NCBI GenBank assembly: GCA_964247055.1
Contig: OZ176054.1
Span: 5,766,001 to 5,830,000, forward strand
Direction: 5' to 3'
Length of the DNA: 64,000 nucleotides
Origin: Paragordius varius
Lineage: Eukaryota; Nematomorpha
How positions within the stretch are numbered: the first letter of the stretch is position 1; each line of letters opens with the position of its first letter. Below are positions 23,200 to 38,882 of the stretch, piece by piece. The notes under the pieces are model-generated. The model saw only the letters and a list, made by a program, of their open reading frames with translations, searched no databases and had not been told where the DNA came from. Made by a program: the position numbers and the translations under genes.

Positions 23200-24560
23200 T
23201 AAAATATTCTTTTTTGCAATTCGATATGTTCGGCAACACCATCCCGTCAACACGGTTAAGATTTGCATTTTGCTTTTTAATTTCGATAGTTTCACTTATA
23301 AATCGTTTTTAACGATCTTCAATGTTAACTAATACTTCTGTTTTTAGGTGACCTTGAGAACAAATTTTTCAGAAGTCCGGAATTAAATTAATTAGAGCGC
23401 ATGTATTGTGTATGTTCATTTAATCTTTGATCAATGGTGCGACCTGTTTCTCCCACATAAACACCATCACAGGAGCACATAACTTTAGAAACAACTGGTA
23501 TTTTTCACGGGGTATAGAGTCTATATATTTTATGTGATTGATAAGTTTAGACATTGTTTATTATTGTACGTGTGTTAAATCTGTTTAATAGGTGACATGT
23601 GGTTACATTTTAAAAAAGGGTAGAGAGGCTGTTGCAACGAATTGATCATATGATTGTTGTTTAGCTGTGGTTTGATTGTTGATTTTATTGAAATGCTGGA
23701 GGTGGTAGCGATTTTGTTGGAAGAATTGTCTAAGGTGATTGATTTCGGGTTGCAGTAAGCTGGATTTTCATATTTCTTGAGCTTGGTGGATTAGAGTTTT
23801 GATAATTGATCTTTTTTGACTAGGGTGATGATGGGTGTCAGCATTGAGGTAAAGGTTGGTGTATGCTGGCTTTCTGTATATTGTATGTCCGAGTTTTTCA
23901 TTTTTTGTTTTCATAACAAGGGTGTCTAATTATAAAAATGTTATAAAATTTCATGGTAAATTTTATATTACTAATCATATTTATAAAATTTAAAAAATCG
24001 CATGACCTATCTCCATGGGGCCAAATGGCAAACATATCATCGACATATCGTAAACAAAGACTCGGAACTAGGGAAGTGGAGTTAAAGATTGTTTTTTCAA
24101 AATTTTCCATATATAGATCGGCAAGGATTGGGGAAATACTTGATCCCATAGGTTTACCGTGGTTTTGGAGGTAAAATTGGTTGTTAAAAAGAAAAAAAGG
24201 TATTAAAAAGACACAGTTTAACTTAATTAGGAATATCAGGGTGTAAACCCTTGTTAAATAATTTAATAAGTTAATGACTTCGTGTTTAGGAATTCTAGTG
24301 AAGAGTAATTTACATCAAACGTTACAAGTAGATCTTTATTTTTGATGTTAGTTTTTGACATAAGATGTGGTTCTGTATGCAAATGGTTTTAGGTGCTGGA
24401 ACAGTTGTTTGGAAAGGAAATCTGTCGGCGAGTTGATATTAAATGGGACATAATGATATTCCATCTTTATGAACTTTAGGTAAACCGTAAATCCGCGGGG
24501 GGATAGTAAATTTAGGTGTGATTTAAATTTTTACACAAACTTTTAGATTGAAATTCTGAA
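23200..24560 (-). mobile_element. Penelope-like retroelement, broken 3' part (RT and GIY-YIG-like endonuclease)
   Basis: Degenerate retroelement on the minus strand. RT landmarks are IYGLPKVHKDG, PMGSSISPILADLYMENFE and LCLRYVDDMFAIWPHG. The following stretch has ITFLDTLVMKT, YRKPAYTN and HHHPSQKRSIIKTLIHQA, characteristic of Penelope-like elements, then a GVYVGETGR endonuclease-type motif at about 23,420-23,470. The frame is broken in several places, so it is a fossil. The 5' part is missing. Confidence 0.85.
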
Positions 24561-25095
24561 GCGATCGAAATGTTCAGCATCATTGTATATAGAAAAGTGT
24601 TTTATCTTACACCGTTTTTAACCGTTTCCATCATGACTTAAAATAGTATGAACGCTTAATTTCGCTAAAAATAAAATTTTTAATAATGTATGATTTTTTC
24701 AAAAATATATTTTTAGTTTATATCAAAATTTAGCATATATTTAAAATTCTTATCGCTCAATACCAGCATTTTTGCGTTTATTTTAAGAGCTAGCTTATTT
24801 TAGAAGTGCAAACAAATATGCGATCTTCGGAGCCACATCTAATAATAATTAAAACTTATGAATATATTGTTTGCTTTTTATATTTTACTCATATTTTTTT
24901 GAATACGCCTCTAGCTTTTACCAAAACAATGTATTTAGAAAATTTGCTCGAATTTGCCATTTTCAGTTATGGACCACTTACCACAAAAGTGTAAATGATT
25001 TTTTTATATCACTCGTAAGGGCCAAAACCATAAGCAATATGATAATACTGATATATATCCTAAGAATATATATGTTTTATCAGCTTATTTTTATT
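24560..25095 (-). repeat. Dispersed repeat (family M4), copy 2, inverted
   Basis: Inverse of 21,760-22,330. With that copy it brackets the M1 element and the Penelope-like fragment. Parts also resemble the repeat at 51,900-51,990 (TTACGAGTGATATAA). Confidence 0.5.
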
Positions 25096-25299
25096 TTGAG
25101 CAATATTTGATTATAAACAGGCCTGAGTTCCTCAAAAACCTCAATTTTAATCTGAGGACTGAAAAGAAGTTTTCGCAGCCCGAGGAATCCTTCGGACTTC
25201 TGGGGGGAGGGACAGCAAAATGATCCACATATGTGGATAATTTCGAAACATTATTTAATAGATATGATTTTATAGGAATTTTAAAACGGATCATTCATA

Positions 25300-25705
25300 C
25301 TATATTCTTTAATTGGGGAAACAAATTTATTTTTGTGGACTTGGTTTTTTTAAAAATGGCATTTTACGGAGGGAGGGGGTAAAAAGAGGGCCTAAATCAA
25401 AAAAGTGACTTGACTATGTTCGGCGCAATCGAAAATAAGTAAACAAAAATCATATTAATTGAATGGTCCAACACGTTCTCCGGAAAATTGTCTCAAAGAC
25501 ACGATTTTTGTGGACTTATGTTTTCAAAAAAAACCTTTTTTCAGGTGGCCCGAACTGGGGGGCTATTTCAAAAAAAGGGCGAAGCTATTGTCGGGGCATT
25601 CATTAATGATTATATTTTTTCGAAGTTTGGATTTGAATGGGTCTACCGGTTTTCCGGTACCAGATCACAAAGCCAGCATTTTCCATTTTTATAAATATAT
25701 AGATA
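25300..25705 (+). repeat. Dispersed repeat sharing its 3' end with 52,010-52,168
   Basis: The last 140 bp or so match 52,010-52,168 closely, including GGTCTACCGGTTTTCCGG and the end CATTTTTATAAATATATAG. Inside are two similar blocks of about 180 bp (TTTTTGTGGACTT at about 25,330 and 25,508). The 5' part is truncated or different. Confidence 0.6.
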
Positions 25706-25765
25706 ATGTGTGAGCTATCCGAATTTGGGACTCTAGAGGTTAGAGTTAAATAGTTTTGTTATTAA

Positions 25766-26289
25766 CTTTTGGATAACACATTTATTTCAGTTATATGGGG
25801 GTACTCGGATACCCCAGGCTTGTTCAAATTTTAATATATCAAAAAATATTGAAATTATAACAATGGTAAAAGTTTGCACTTATATAACATTATTGATATA
25901 AATATTTTTCACAACTACCTGATATTACTTAGTAAAAGGTAAAAGGTTAATATTTAGCCATTATGACATATGTACACAAGTTAATATTAAAATAATGCAA
26001 AGTATACCACTTTTATGTTTATATTAATGTTATATGGGATTTTATTTAAATTACACTTAATTTTGGTCTTATCAAATAAACACGATAATTTGCAAAAACG
26101 TTGTGAAATAAAAATGGCGTTGGAATACGGGACTTATTTTCAAAACTAATTATTTAATTTTGGCTTAATTATATAATTTTTAAAAATAGCAGCAAAAATT
26201 TAAATTGAAACCGTTTCTTTCTATATTTTTTTTAAAAATATTAACGTATATTTTGTATGGGGTATTTAGATCCAGTTTGGCTTTAAGTA
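25766..26289 (+). mobile_element. TTAA-flanked MITE (family M1), copy 2, decayed
   Basis: TTAA at 25762-25765 and 26290-26293. The ends CTTTTGGATAACACATTT and GGCTTTAAGTA are degraded forms of the family ends, and the inner GGGGTATTTAGATCC has lost the tail of its palindrome. Confidence 0.6.
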
Positions 26290-26569
26290 TTAATACAGGA
26301 GGAATGGTTTCAATGTTAAATTTTAACCAGTCCACAGTGAGAAATACCTCAAAATGACATAGCGCAGTGGTACTCACCCAAAAAAATTTGACGGGCCAAA
26401 TAAAATATATTTTTTTTTCGAGGGCCATGAACTGGCAAATATTCCATAGCTATTTAACACATATGCACATATTTATACCCTATATATCACAATGAATTGC
26501 GGATCGCATGTAAATCCAGCTAAAAACTGGTTTACCATTTAGTTTAAAAAATTAAAATATTTTGAATAT

Positions 26570-28320
26570 TAACCAATATTTTTTGACAAATTTGGTTTCA
26601 CCTCATGACAGGCCAATCTTAATACGTCGTCCATATGATCATCGGTTAAGCAGTTTCTGTATGTATTCTTGACATATTTTATTTTTGAATATGACGTCTC
26701 GCACGTATAAGTTGAGGGAAAAAGAGTTAGGATAACCACATTTTTTTATATTTTCATATTTATTTGGCACATCTTGCCAAAACTCTACATATCTTTCTTC
26801 TTACGATTCTCTTTGAATATCCAAATTGGAATTTTTAAAACCTACGAAGTCTTCAATGATATGCGCCTGATCAAAACCGAAACGCTCAAGTTATTTAATA
26901 TTGAATACATCGATATGCCATGGATTTTCAACGTAGCAATTTTTAATATATCTTAATTTTTGAAATCTGAATGATATCTCATTAGATAAATGTTAGATGA
27001 TCTATTATTAAATTAATCTCCGCGGTCAATATTTTTGTCATGAATTTTAAGTGTTGGAAAATATAGGAGGGTTTAATTTATAAAATCTAGTTTATATTAT
27101 TAATTTTTAAAAGATATTTCATTAGCAAATTGGGTTATTTTTTTGCTTCTTTGATGAAGTATTAAAAAAGTTTATAAGTAATGTCGCAAAGGTAGGTAGG
27201 CTAATAAAACCCACCATGTGTCACTATTAATTTCCTCGTCAAACTTTCTGTTATCTATAAATAATATAATTTCATGTCTTAAAACAAATCTATTTAATAC
27301 TTTGCTAAGGCTTAGCCATCTCACAACGGTGTACAAAAGAATATAATCAGACTCATTGTGGTGATCTTTCAGAAGGTTTTTAAATTTACGGCGGTTGAAT
27401 TCTCTGCCACGGATGTGGTTAACTATATCCACAATATTTTAATTACTGAATTGAGTGATTCATCTTTAACATGCGAAATCAAGTTTGATGAATAAAGCAG
27501 TGAAAGGATAAAATATTTTGTAATTTATATTTGTTTTTCAAAAGAGGAATAATTCCTTCGGATATTATAATCATAGAGGGACAACAATCTGTGCATATCG
27601 AAACCAATTTTTCATAGATATACCATTATTATCGAAAAAAGTATTAGTTATTTCGAGAAAATAACTTCCTTTCGTGGTATTATTCATTGGTAATAATTTT
27701 AAGTATTTATCGTTGATTATGTTGTCGTTGCAAAATCTTACGAAGCGCATATTGAGGTGTTGTACTAATATCAGTCTAGAATCAATAGCATTACTAAAAT
27801 ATTTGCAGTTTTTCAGAGCCAATAATGTATTGTTAAAAATATATTTAGACATATCTTTAATGCGTCAAGCACATGTTGCAGAAAGTTGAAGTTTTTTAAT
27901 TTGCCTCATGATTTGATCTTTATATGGAATTTATCAAATAAAAAAGTGCAACCATTTATTAGATATTTTAGTTGGGAACCAGTAAACGGTTTCATATTTT
28001 TTCCTAGCATATAACAAATTTCATACGAAGCTAATTATACAACTTTTTCCTGGGAGATAGCTATGGACATAATAGATTTTCCTTTCTGGTATAATTCCTT
28101 AATCTTTTTATATTTTTCGTTTTTCCTCATGATTTCCTGGTAATTTATGAGAAAAATGGATTGTAAAATTCTTTCAATATTGTATTTTTATAATTATGTT
28201 GTCCTTACACATAAGGCAGGTAACAACATTTTTATTTTAAACGACAAAGAATTTTTTCCCATTCTTTTTTAAAGGGCGATTTTCATCGAATAATTTACGT
28301 TTTTTAGCATTAGAAGTCAT
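26570..28320 (-). pseudogene. Decayed hAT transposase (ZBED-like)
   Basis: The start MTSNAKKRKLFDENRPLKK at 28320 is followed by a BED-finger remnant (VVTCLMCKDNIIIK). Then come MNNTTKGSYFLEITNTFF and NWFRYAQI at about 27,580-27,850. At 27,172-27,432 NHIRGREFN, TVVRWLSLSKVLNRF and WWVLLAYLP match the NHIK...LHTEVRWLS.G.VL.R block of ZBED5/SCAND3-type hAT proteins. The dimerisation end TCETSYSKIKYVKNTYRN with DDVLRLACHEVKPN lies at about 26,590-26,710. The pieces are in different frames with stops between, so it is not functional. Confidence 0.85.
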
Positions 28321-28410
28321 CCTTTGAAATTATGTTTAAATATTTTGTAAATTTTTCAAAAAATAGGAATTAATTTAAATTACGCTATAAAAAAACAAGT
28401 TGAAATTTAA

Positions 28411-28992
28411 CACTTCGATTCAAATTGGGGTATCTAAATACCCCAGGCTAAATTTAAATTAATATTTTTAAAAAAATACTGAAGGAAACGGTCCCAATTT
28501 AAATTTATGCTTCTATCCTGATAACTATTATATAAAGATGCCAAAATATCTTGATAAAATATTGTTTTGAAAAAAAAGCTCTATCTCAAACTACTTCGAC
28601 GCCATTTTTATTTTACAAAATTTTTGAAAAATATAGTCTTTATTTAATTTTAAGGGTAAAACTAAAACTTATTTTTTATATAAATTATATCTAACATTGA
28701 TAGAAATAGAAAAAGCAGTGTAGTTTGTATATTTTTTCAATTTTACAATTTGACACATGTCACGTAGACGAAATTTTTACCTTTAGGATTTAGTTTAAAA
28801 TAAGTAATATCACGTATTTTTGAATAAAATCTTTTGTATATTTTGGTTTATTTATGTTATATAAGTGCAAAATTTTGCCATGGTTTCGATTCCTTCCATA
28901 CTTTTTAAAGTATTTGATTTTAAACAGACCTGGGGTATCCAACTACCCCAATTTGAATCGAGGGAATAAAATGAGTGTGCTGTATCCAAGTG
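28411..28992 (-). mobile_element. TTAA-flanked MITE (family M1), copy 3, nested in the hAT element
   Basis: 582 bp with TTAA on both sides (28407-28410, 28993-28996). Ends CACTTCGATTCAAATTGGGG and, inverted, CACTTGGATACAGCACAC. The inner palindrome GGGGTATCTAAATACCCC is intact. It sits between the hAT transposase start and the hAT right end, so it arrived later. Confidence 0.85.
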
Positions 28993-29766
28993 TTAATGAT
29001 GTTTATTTGAAAAATATTTTATGGGAATGAGTTATACAAAATGAGGCAGGATAGCTATGAAAAGAATATATATATGCAAGTTTGGGTGAAAGGCTTGCTT
29101 AAATACAAAAAAGGAATGCAATAAAAATTTGAAAATAGAAAAGAACATACAGAAACAGAAACAACGTATGCCAAAATTTTGAAATTATTTAAATGTAGGG
29201 ATATTTTTCTCTATTTCAAATTAATAAAAACTACCAAAATTAAATCTAAAGAAAATAAATATTAAAATAATCGAAAATTCGTTTATGTGTTAAAAAAATA
29301 ATATAAGTATCAATATGGTCATAGGGCAATTTTAAAGCACTCTTAGGGCCGCATGCGGCCCGCGGCCCGCGGTTTGAGTATCACTGACATAGCGTATTAA
29401 AAATAAAAATGTAATGAAGTGTTAAAAAGATCACACAAAAAAATGGTAGCGAAAAAATATTAAATCAAAATGCGCATAAAGGGATAGAATACTCTCGAAT
29501 TTGGCCCAATACTTCATGTTAAATTTGATGGTTTTGGGTTTTAATTTAACTTAAAAATAAAGATGTGTTAATTACGCAACGCACACATAACAAAATATAT
29601 TTATTTCCCTTTTTGTAATTCTAATTTTTGCTTATGTCCAAAAATTATTTATTTTTTGTTTAGGCTTATAGAAATTAAAAATAATTCGAGTACCCTACTT
29701 TTTATAGTGGTGTAAAAACCGAACTTCTATAAACATACCTCCTTAGCGGTGTTATATTACGCGTGA

Positions 29767-32706
<2,940 letters not shown>

Positions 32707-33018
32707 TGTGATCTCATTTAATTATAATTGATAAATATTATTTTATATTAATAGACACAAATTTATTAATATTTATCCCTGATCTTTAATTTGTGGAATG
32801 ACTATTTTTATTGTATATTTTACCGCAGCCTTATCTTTACTGATCGCGTATATTTTGAATTTTAACTAACATTTTAAAATGTACGATGATAAACTGTTTA
32901 TTTAATAGGTAATCCTCTTCAAAGATATTTAAAACAATCATATAAAAAGGTATTTTATATTTTCGATTTGTATCGATGTTAATATAAACCAACAATAATT
33001 TATTAATTAAATAATAAC

Positions 33019-36000
33019 TCAATAATTCATTTGATCAATAGCGTTTACATTTGCCTCTGAAGTTGTATCCAAAATAGGTTCCATAGCATTTTGTGTTTCG
33101 TTTTGATGAAAATAGGCGATATGTTCATGTAAAGTTTGATTAGCGTTAAACACCTTTTATATATTAAAAACAATATTGTTATATATCAGTGTAATGAATA
33201 TTATTTAATTTCATAATAATTCTAGTAAAAATCATTTGAAACTTAATATATACTATGTTTACTAGCTTTTTCAGTGAATAAAAGAAAAATTTAAAATCAA
33301 AAATTACCAATAAAAGTTCTGAAAAATGAACTGATTGATTTATAAAAATTAGTTTACTTTGCCACAAAATTCGCAAAGATGCGATTTATTGACATCTCCA
33401 TTTAACGTGTTTGAAGCATTTGTTTCCAAAATGCCGCTTTGTGCCAGCATATTTTCAACGCTATCACCAGTTTTCTAAAATGTTTATTTAATATTTTTAG
33501 TGTATATTATACATTAATTTTTCGTTTATATATAGGTGTATTTTTATGTTTGACAAAGATAACTTGTGGTATAATTGAAAATTCACTTTAAATAAATTTG
33601 TAAATAAATTTAATTGGAAAAACACTAAATTAAAATAATGATAATTAAAGCATTAGCCAATTGATTTAAAATTAATATATTCTGAAAAAAGGGAGAAATT
33701 TCCCATATAATTTAATATAAAATTGCAAGCTGCGTTTTGTTGTCATCCGTGGGTAGTACATCAAAAAAATGTTTTAATTTTTCAAAATAATTCTGATTTT
33801 CTTTATTACATATTTACTTTACAAGAGATTTCTAGGAATCACGAGAATATTTTTACTGATCTCATAAAGATTCATTTCAATTATAAGGTTTAAATTGAAA
33901 ACCAAATTACATTGAATATGTTTGAGGGGGTAACAGGTAAAATTTTGCTGTTTCCCAATGAATCCACAAATGATTCAGTATAACTAAGCAACGACGATTG
34001 ATCATTATTTGTAATGTCGTAATCTGAAATATATAGATAATAATAATAATAATAATAGCTAATTTAACCATTTTATTCCCAAAAAACGGTTTTAAAAAAT
34101 GAATGATGAAATATTTTACGAGATTCTACGGAGGTAGAAGTGGTAGGAGCTAAGAAATTATGGTCGGTAATACTAAAGTTTTTGCCCATTTTTCGTAAAT
34201 GATGTTGTTGCAATGAATCCAAATGTGCTTTATGAGTCGCAGCTCCCAACGTATTATTTAATGCGGCCAGGTTTGATATGATAATATTCGATGTATTACC
34301 TCCTTAAACAAATTTATATGATCATTTAAGCCGTTTTTTACGGTAAAAATTGAAATAATACAGGCAAAACGTAAAAATTAAAAGGCAACATTATTTTCTA
34401 AAAGACAAACATATATATCAAATATTTATCATTTGGTTAGCGAAATAGAAATTAAATACGTGGATTGGTAAAACACTCGATTATATAATTTTAAAATGTA
34501 ATTTTATGGTTTATGTAAATATAGGTTTAGAAAATTATGGCTGTCTTTTGAAAAAAATACTTGTGTTTTTGCTTTTATGTTTTACCTATAATTCAATTTT
34601 TATTGTATAAATATGCATGGCAAAAAAATGATGCGAACGGAATAATTTAAATGATTAATTCCATCAAAAACGTTGAAAACTTTTACTTTCGTTTAATAGC
34701 TGTTCAATAGGTATAGTTGTGTATTGGACACTTCCGTCTTGATTGGTTTGATTTTGAACCAATTCAGCCAACATTTCAGTTTCAAGAGTTCCTGTATTAA
34801 CAAAAAGGTAAAAATAAAATTAAAAATTAAGGCAATTATATAAGTATTTTCAAAAAGCGATTCGACATAACTATAAAAAAATATTTGAACAAAGCCAATC
34901 AATATATGTTGAATCCCTATGTATTTGCACATATTAGTTAACCTAACATATGAAATTAAATATGAAATATATATAGTATAAAAACCTTGATCGATTATTA
35001 AATTATTATGAATTTCATGCGGCAAGCTAATTATAGTTTGAGGATCAATGGAAGATTCTAAAAGAAATATAAATGATTACCTAATAATCAAATGAATTTT
35101 TAAAAAATTGGCATTTCCAAAGCAACATCTATTACTAGAGATATCAGAGTTTCATGTAGGAATAAGGTCAAAAAATTTTAAGCGTCAACAATTATTAAAA
35201 GCGTTCATTGGGTTAAACTATATTAGTTTAGCATGAACTTTTTAATAATGATAGGTTTAATTAATTTATTTTTTTGGTTAAAACGATTAAATCAAATGCC
35301 AATTAATATGGAGTCATAGAATTAGATATATTTTTTTAAGAAAATTCATACATTAAAAGATAAATGGAACTCGCTGATGAAACCTTATCTCCATTTTATA
35401 TTTTAAATTAAAAAAAATTCATGAAATAAATTCTAAAGATGCGAATCGAATCCCTCACATATTCTAGTTATAAAAAATTATTGTAACCATTAATAAATTG
35501 TATTTCCCCATCGCTCGTTAACATTATTTTTTGCATAGATTCTTCATCGTTTACATTATTATTATTGTTATTGTGGTTAATAGTTGTATTTGTATTATTA
35601 GTATTTGAATTGGTGGGTAGGACATCACAACATTCGTTATTGGTTAAGTAATTGATAGATTGATTCGTTTCAGTAGCAGCTGTCACAGAATCAAGCAAAG
35701 CGGTATTAACCGAAAAATTTGACATGTTCCCTTGTTGTAAAAATTGGTGAGTTTTTGTCGTCTCCTCTGATCGAGATAATGGTGTAGTGTTAAAAGATGA
35801 TGGTGATAATAACTCATTTTTTTGCAATAATGGCACTCCTGCTTGTTCTGCATTCAAAAGTTCAGTGGATGATGATGCAGCATCTACAGTATTTAGTATG
35901 AGAGTTTGACCAAAAGCTACATGCCCGTAATGAACTTCTTTCAAGTGCTTAATCAAATCCTTTTTACGGCCAAACCTACGATAAATATGATATAATATAT

Positions 36001-37238
36001 TAATTTTTGGCCAAAAAATATCTTTAATATTTTCAAAATCAAATTGTTTAATTACGAACTAAAAGCTTTCTAAAACGTTACGGTAAATATACCATTTTTA
36101 CTTCAAGAGTGTCCTACACTTCAAGTCGGTCCTTAAAATTTCAAGTTGGTCCTTGTAAATTTTTATATTTTAGTTTAAACATAATTTTTGCATGTATTTT
36201 TTTATTAACTTTATTTTCTTTTTTTATTATATATTTATTCATTTAAAAATAAAAAATTTTGTTCAAATACTCTTTTTATCAAACTATTTTTTTTCAAATT
36301 TAACAAAAATTATTGACTTTTAAATGTTATCAATGAAAAATTGTAAAGAATAACTCAGAAAACTTATATATTTTTTAAATAGGTGTTAAAATATAAATAT
36401 CTAATAAATTTTAAAAAATTAATAAAAATATACGTCTCAATGATTAAAAGTTGATGTTGATTTAAATAAATAGGTTAAAAACAATAATATAGATGACTGA
36501 TTTACTATTTGATTGATAAAAGTTAAAAACAAAACAAAAAAGTCAAATGACCAACTTGAATGTTTAAGGACCAACTTTAAGTTCTCGAGGACCAACTTAA
36601 AGTGTTCAAGGACACTCTTAAAGTGCAAATGGTATTTTTGTTTCAAATCATATATAAATAGTAGTTTTTGACTTATAGTTTCATGGAATTATCGTTGTTT
36701 GAAGTTATTTTAATTGGTAAACTAAACCATCATAAAATATTTAACGGCAAATAAAACGCTATCTTGATGCACATCAATTTCAAATAAAAAAATTGGCCTG
36801 TATAAATATCCGTCCAAACTATTATATCGCTCAATTAATTTAATAAACAATAATTAAATAACAACTTAAACTCCATCTTTTATAACATTATAAAATTATA
36901 ACTTATTACGGATAATTTTTAAGCTTTTATAATTATGTTTTTTATGTATTTAATATGAAAAAGTAAATGTAAACGGTGATACCCAATATTAATAATAATA
37001 CAAATTTAAGTAACTAAATATAATTGTCATCTTGCTTGCTTAAATTTAAAATGCTTCTAATTTTAAAAATCAGTTGGAAAATAACTGACCGGACTATAGA
37101 AGTTTGGCGAATTCGCAATAATCTTTCACGAAGGTCAGGATCTTTGATAAAAGATGAATTGGTAGGATCATCAGATGATTCAAGACATGGTTTTACTGTA
37201 AGCGTTGGTGGCATCGAATCTAAACAAATCAGTTTTGT

Positions 37239-37293
<55 letters not shown>

Positions 37294-38369
37294 TAATGAT
37301 GCGGAAAATGCAATGGAAAAAGAAAATTTTATTATATAAAATAGCTTTTCCATGATAATCCCATCGACATAATGAACTTTTTTAATAGAACGGCCATGCG
37401 TTTTAGATGTTATGATACAAGCGTTAAAATTTGCGCGTAAGTTCCTACAAACTAACTAATCTGTCAGTGTTTATAGCCACTATAGCAAGCCAAAATCAAT
37501 AGGCTAAAAAATAATTTATGAGGAAAGATTACCACTGTATAAAATGCAAAGTATTACCTTCAAAATTTTCAGATTTGATTCGACTTTTGATGATGGAATC
37601 GTCTCGATTTTTGCGCAAACTAACACGATTCATGGATCCACTCAAGAGTTTGGATGTAACCGTGTCAGAAAGGAAAGCATTAGTGGGGTATTTTGCAGTT
37701 TCCAGCATTTCTGCCGACAAATTTTCTATGAGGTTAGACGTGATAGTTGCAAGTAATTTATCTTCTTTATTAATGGTGTTGGCATAGGAATCGCCATCAT
37801 CATCATAATATGGATCATTAAGGTATTGATTATCTATGGTCGTTAAATGTGTTTTAATAATATGTCCTGACTTTGAAGATTTAATAGATATTTTTTTTTG
37901 AAAATCATACTTTAATAATAAAAAATTGATTTTAAATTTTTTGACAAATATAATCAAAAAGCATTATTCAAGGCATAACTTCCATATATTCATCTGCAAT
38001 ATCACGTTAAAAAATTGACCATTTTATGAAAACTCTAACATTTTCTAATCACGATTCAATTTTTAATGTATATAAGGGAAAAAATATATAATAATAATGA
38101 TAACAGGAAAGCATAATTAATAAACGAGCTAATGAAATTTACTAATATAATTATATTTTATATAAAGTTTTACCCATGGTCGGAAGGTTATTATTACTGT
38201 TATTGTTCAAAAGTGTCGAATCAATATGAGAACTAGCTATTAAAGTGGAATTTGCATTGAGTTGGTCTTTCAAAGACATTTCATTACTCGAATTTATATT
38301 TGAACCAGATTCATTATTGTCATGAATAGATTTTTGTCCACTTAGCATATTTCGGTTTCTATTATTCAT
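33019..38369 (-). CDS. C2H2 zinc-finger-like nuclear protein, gene B
   Basis: Exons about 38,165-38,369, 37,555-37,880, 37,050-37,214, 35,480-35,985, 34,985-35,057, 34,695-34,790, 34,090-34,310, 33,905-34,025, 33,366-33,475 and 33,019-33,150, with stop TGA. The start MNNRNRNMLSGQKS is chosen because no AG acceptor lies just upstream. Most of the protein is low-complexity (Asn, Ser, Thr, Gln), as in transcription factors. Finger evidence: FGRKKDLIKHLKEVH at the head of the 35,985 exon (its Cys pair is not seen upstream) and HLCEFCGK split by an intron from VFNANQTLHEHIAYFH at the end. Exon edges and joins are partly guesses; it may comprise more exons. A MITE and an AT array sit in its introns. 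Confidence 0.55.
36088..36645. mobile_element. Palindromic MITE with sub-repeated arms (family M2, copy 3)
   Basis: The left arm TATACCATTTTTACTTCAAG and the inverted right arm ending GCAAATGGTATTT share the tips of copies 1 and 2. The sub-repeat here is TTCAAGTTGGTCCTTGAA instead of TTCAAATTCACCCTTGAA. It lies in an intron of zinc-finger gene B. Confidence 0.75.
37239..37291. repeat. (TA)n microsatellite
   Basis: About 26 uninterrupted TA units in an intron of zinc-finger gene B, just upstream of the exon at 37,050-37,214. Confidence 0.9.
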
Positions 38370-38882
38370 CCATATTCACATAATTTTAAATAAAATAATT
38401 ATAAAAAAACGTTAATACAAATAGGGGGTAGTCCAGTGCCCTTAACATTAAACAGTGGTACTACCTAAAAAAAACATCTGTATATGTCTCTCTTATATTT
38501 ATAATTATAGCTATTTAGTTAGAGTGTGATATAATAGTAATATATGAGGGGAAAAAATAATACAATTACTTATATGTTTACTATTCGCTTAAATTTATAA
38601 TCAAGCATTGATAGCAAAATATATATAAGCGTATATTTAACTTTATTAGCGCCAAATATTTTCCTCAAAATTAATGGTTAAATTAAGCGTTTTTTACATA
38701 TTAAAAATTATTATAATAAAATAAAAATATTTACATATATGCTATTCCTCATTCCGACAGTTAAAGTTGCTGTTTTTCAAATATTGCTTTCAAAACTTAC
38801 ATATTCATATAATTTAATGTCGAATTAGGCTCTTTTATAGTTAACTTGCCAATATAACAAAATGATTTAAATAACTTTAATT

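Larger units (their letters stand above)
26365..29386 (-). mobile_element. hAT DNA transposon, 3.0 kb, with 8-bp target duplication
   Basis: The ends are CAGTGGTACTCA (26365) and, inverted, CAGTGATACTCA (ending 29386). Both are flanked by the same 8 bp ACATAGCG (26357-26364 and 29387-29394). Ends of the CAGTGRTACTCA kind, GC-rich sequence inside one end (GGGCCGCATGCGGCCCGC) and an 8-bp duplication define a hAT element. It carries a decayed ZBED-like transposase on the minus strand and a nested M1 MITE at 28411-28992. Confidence 0.9.
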
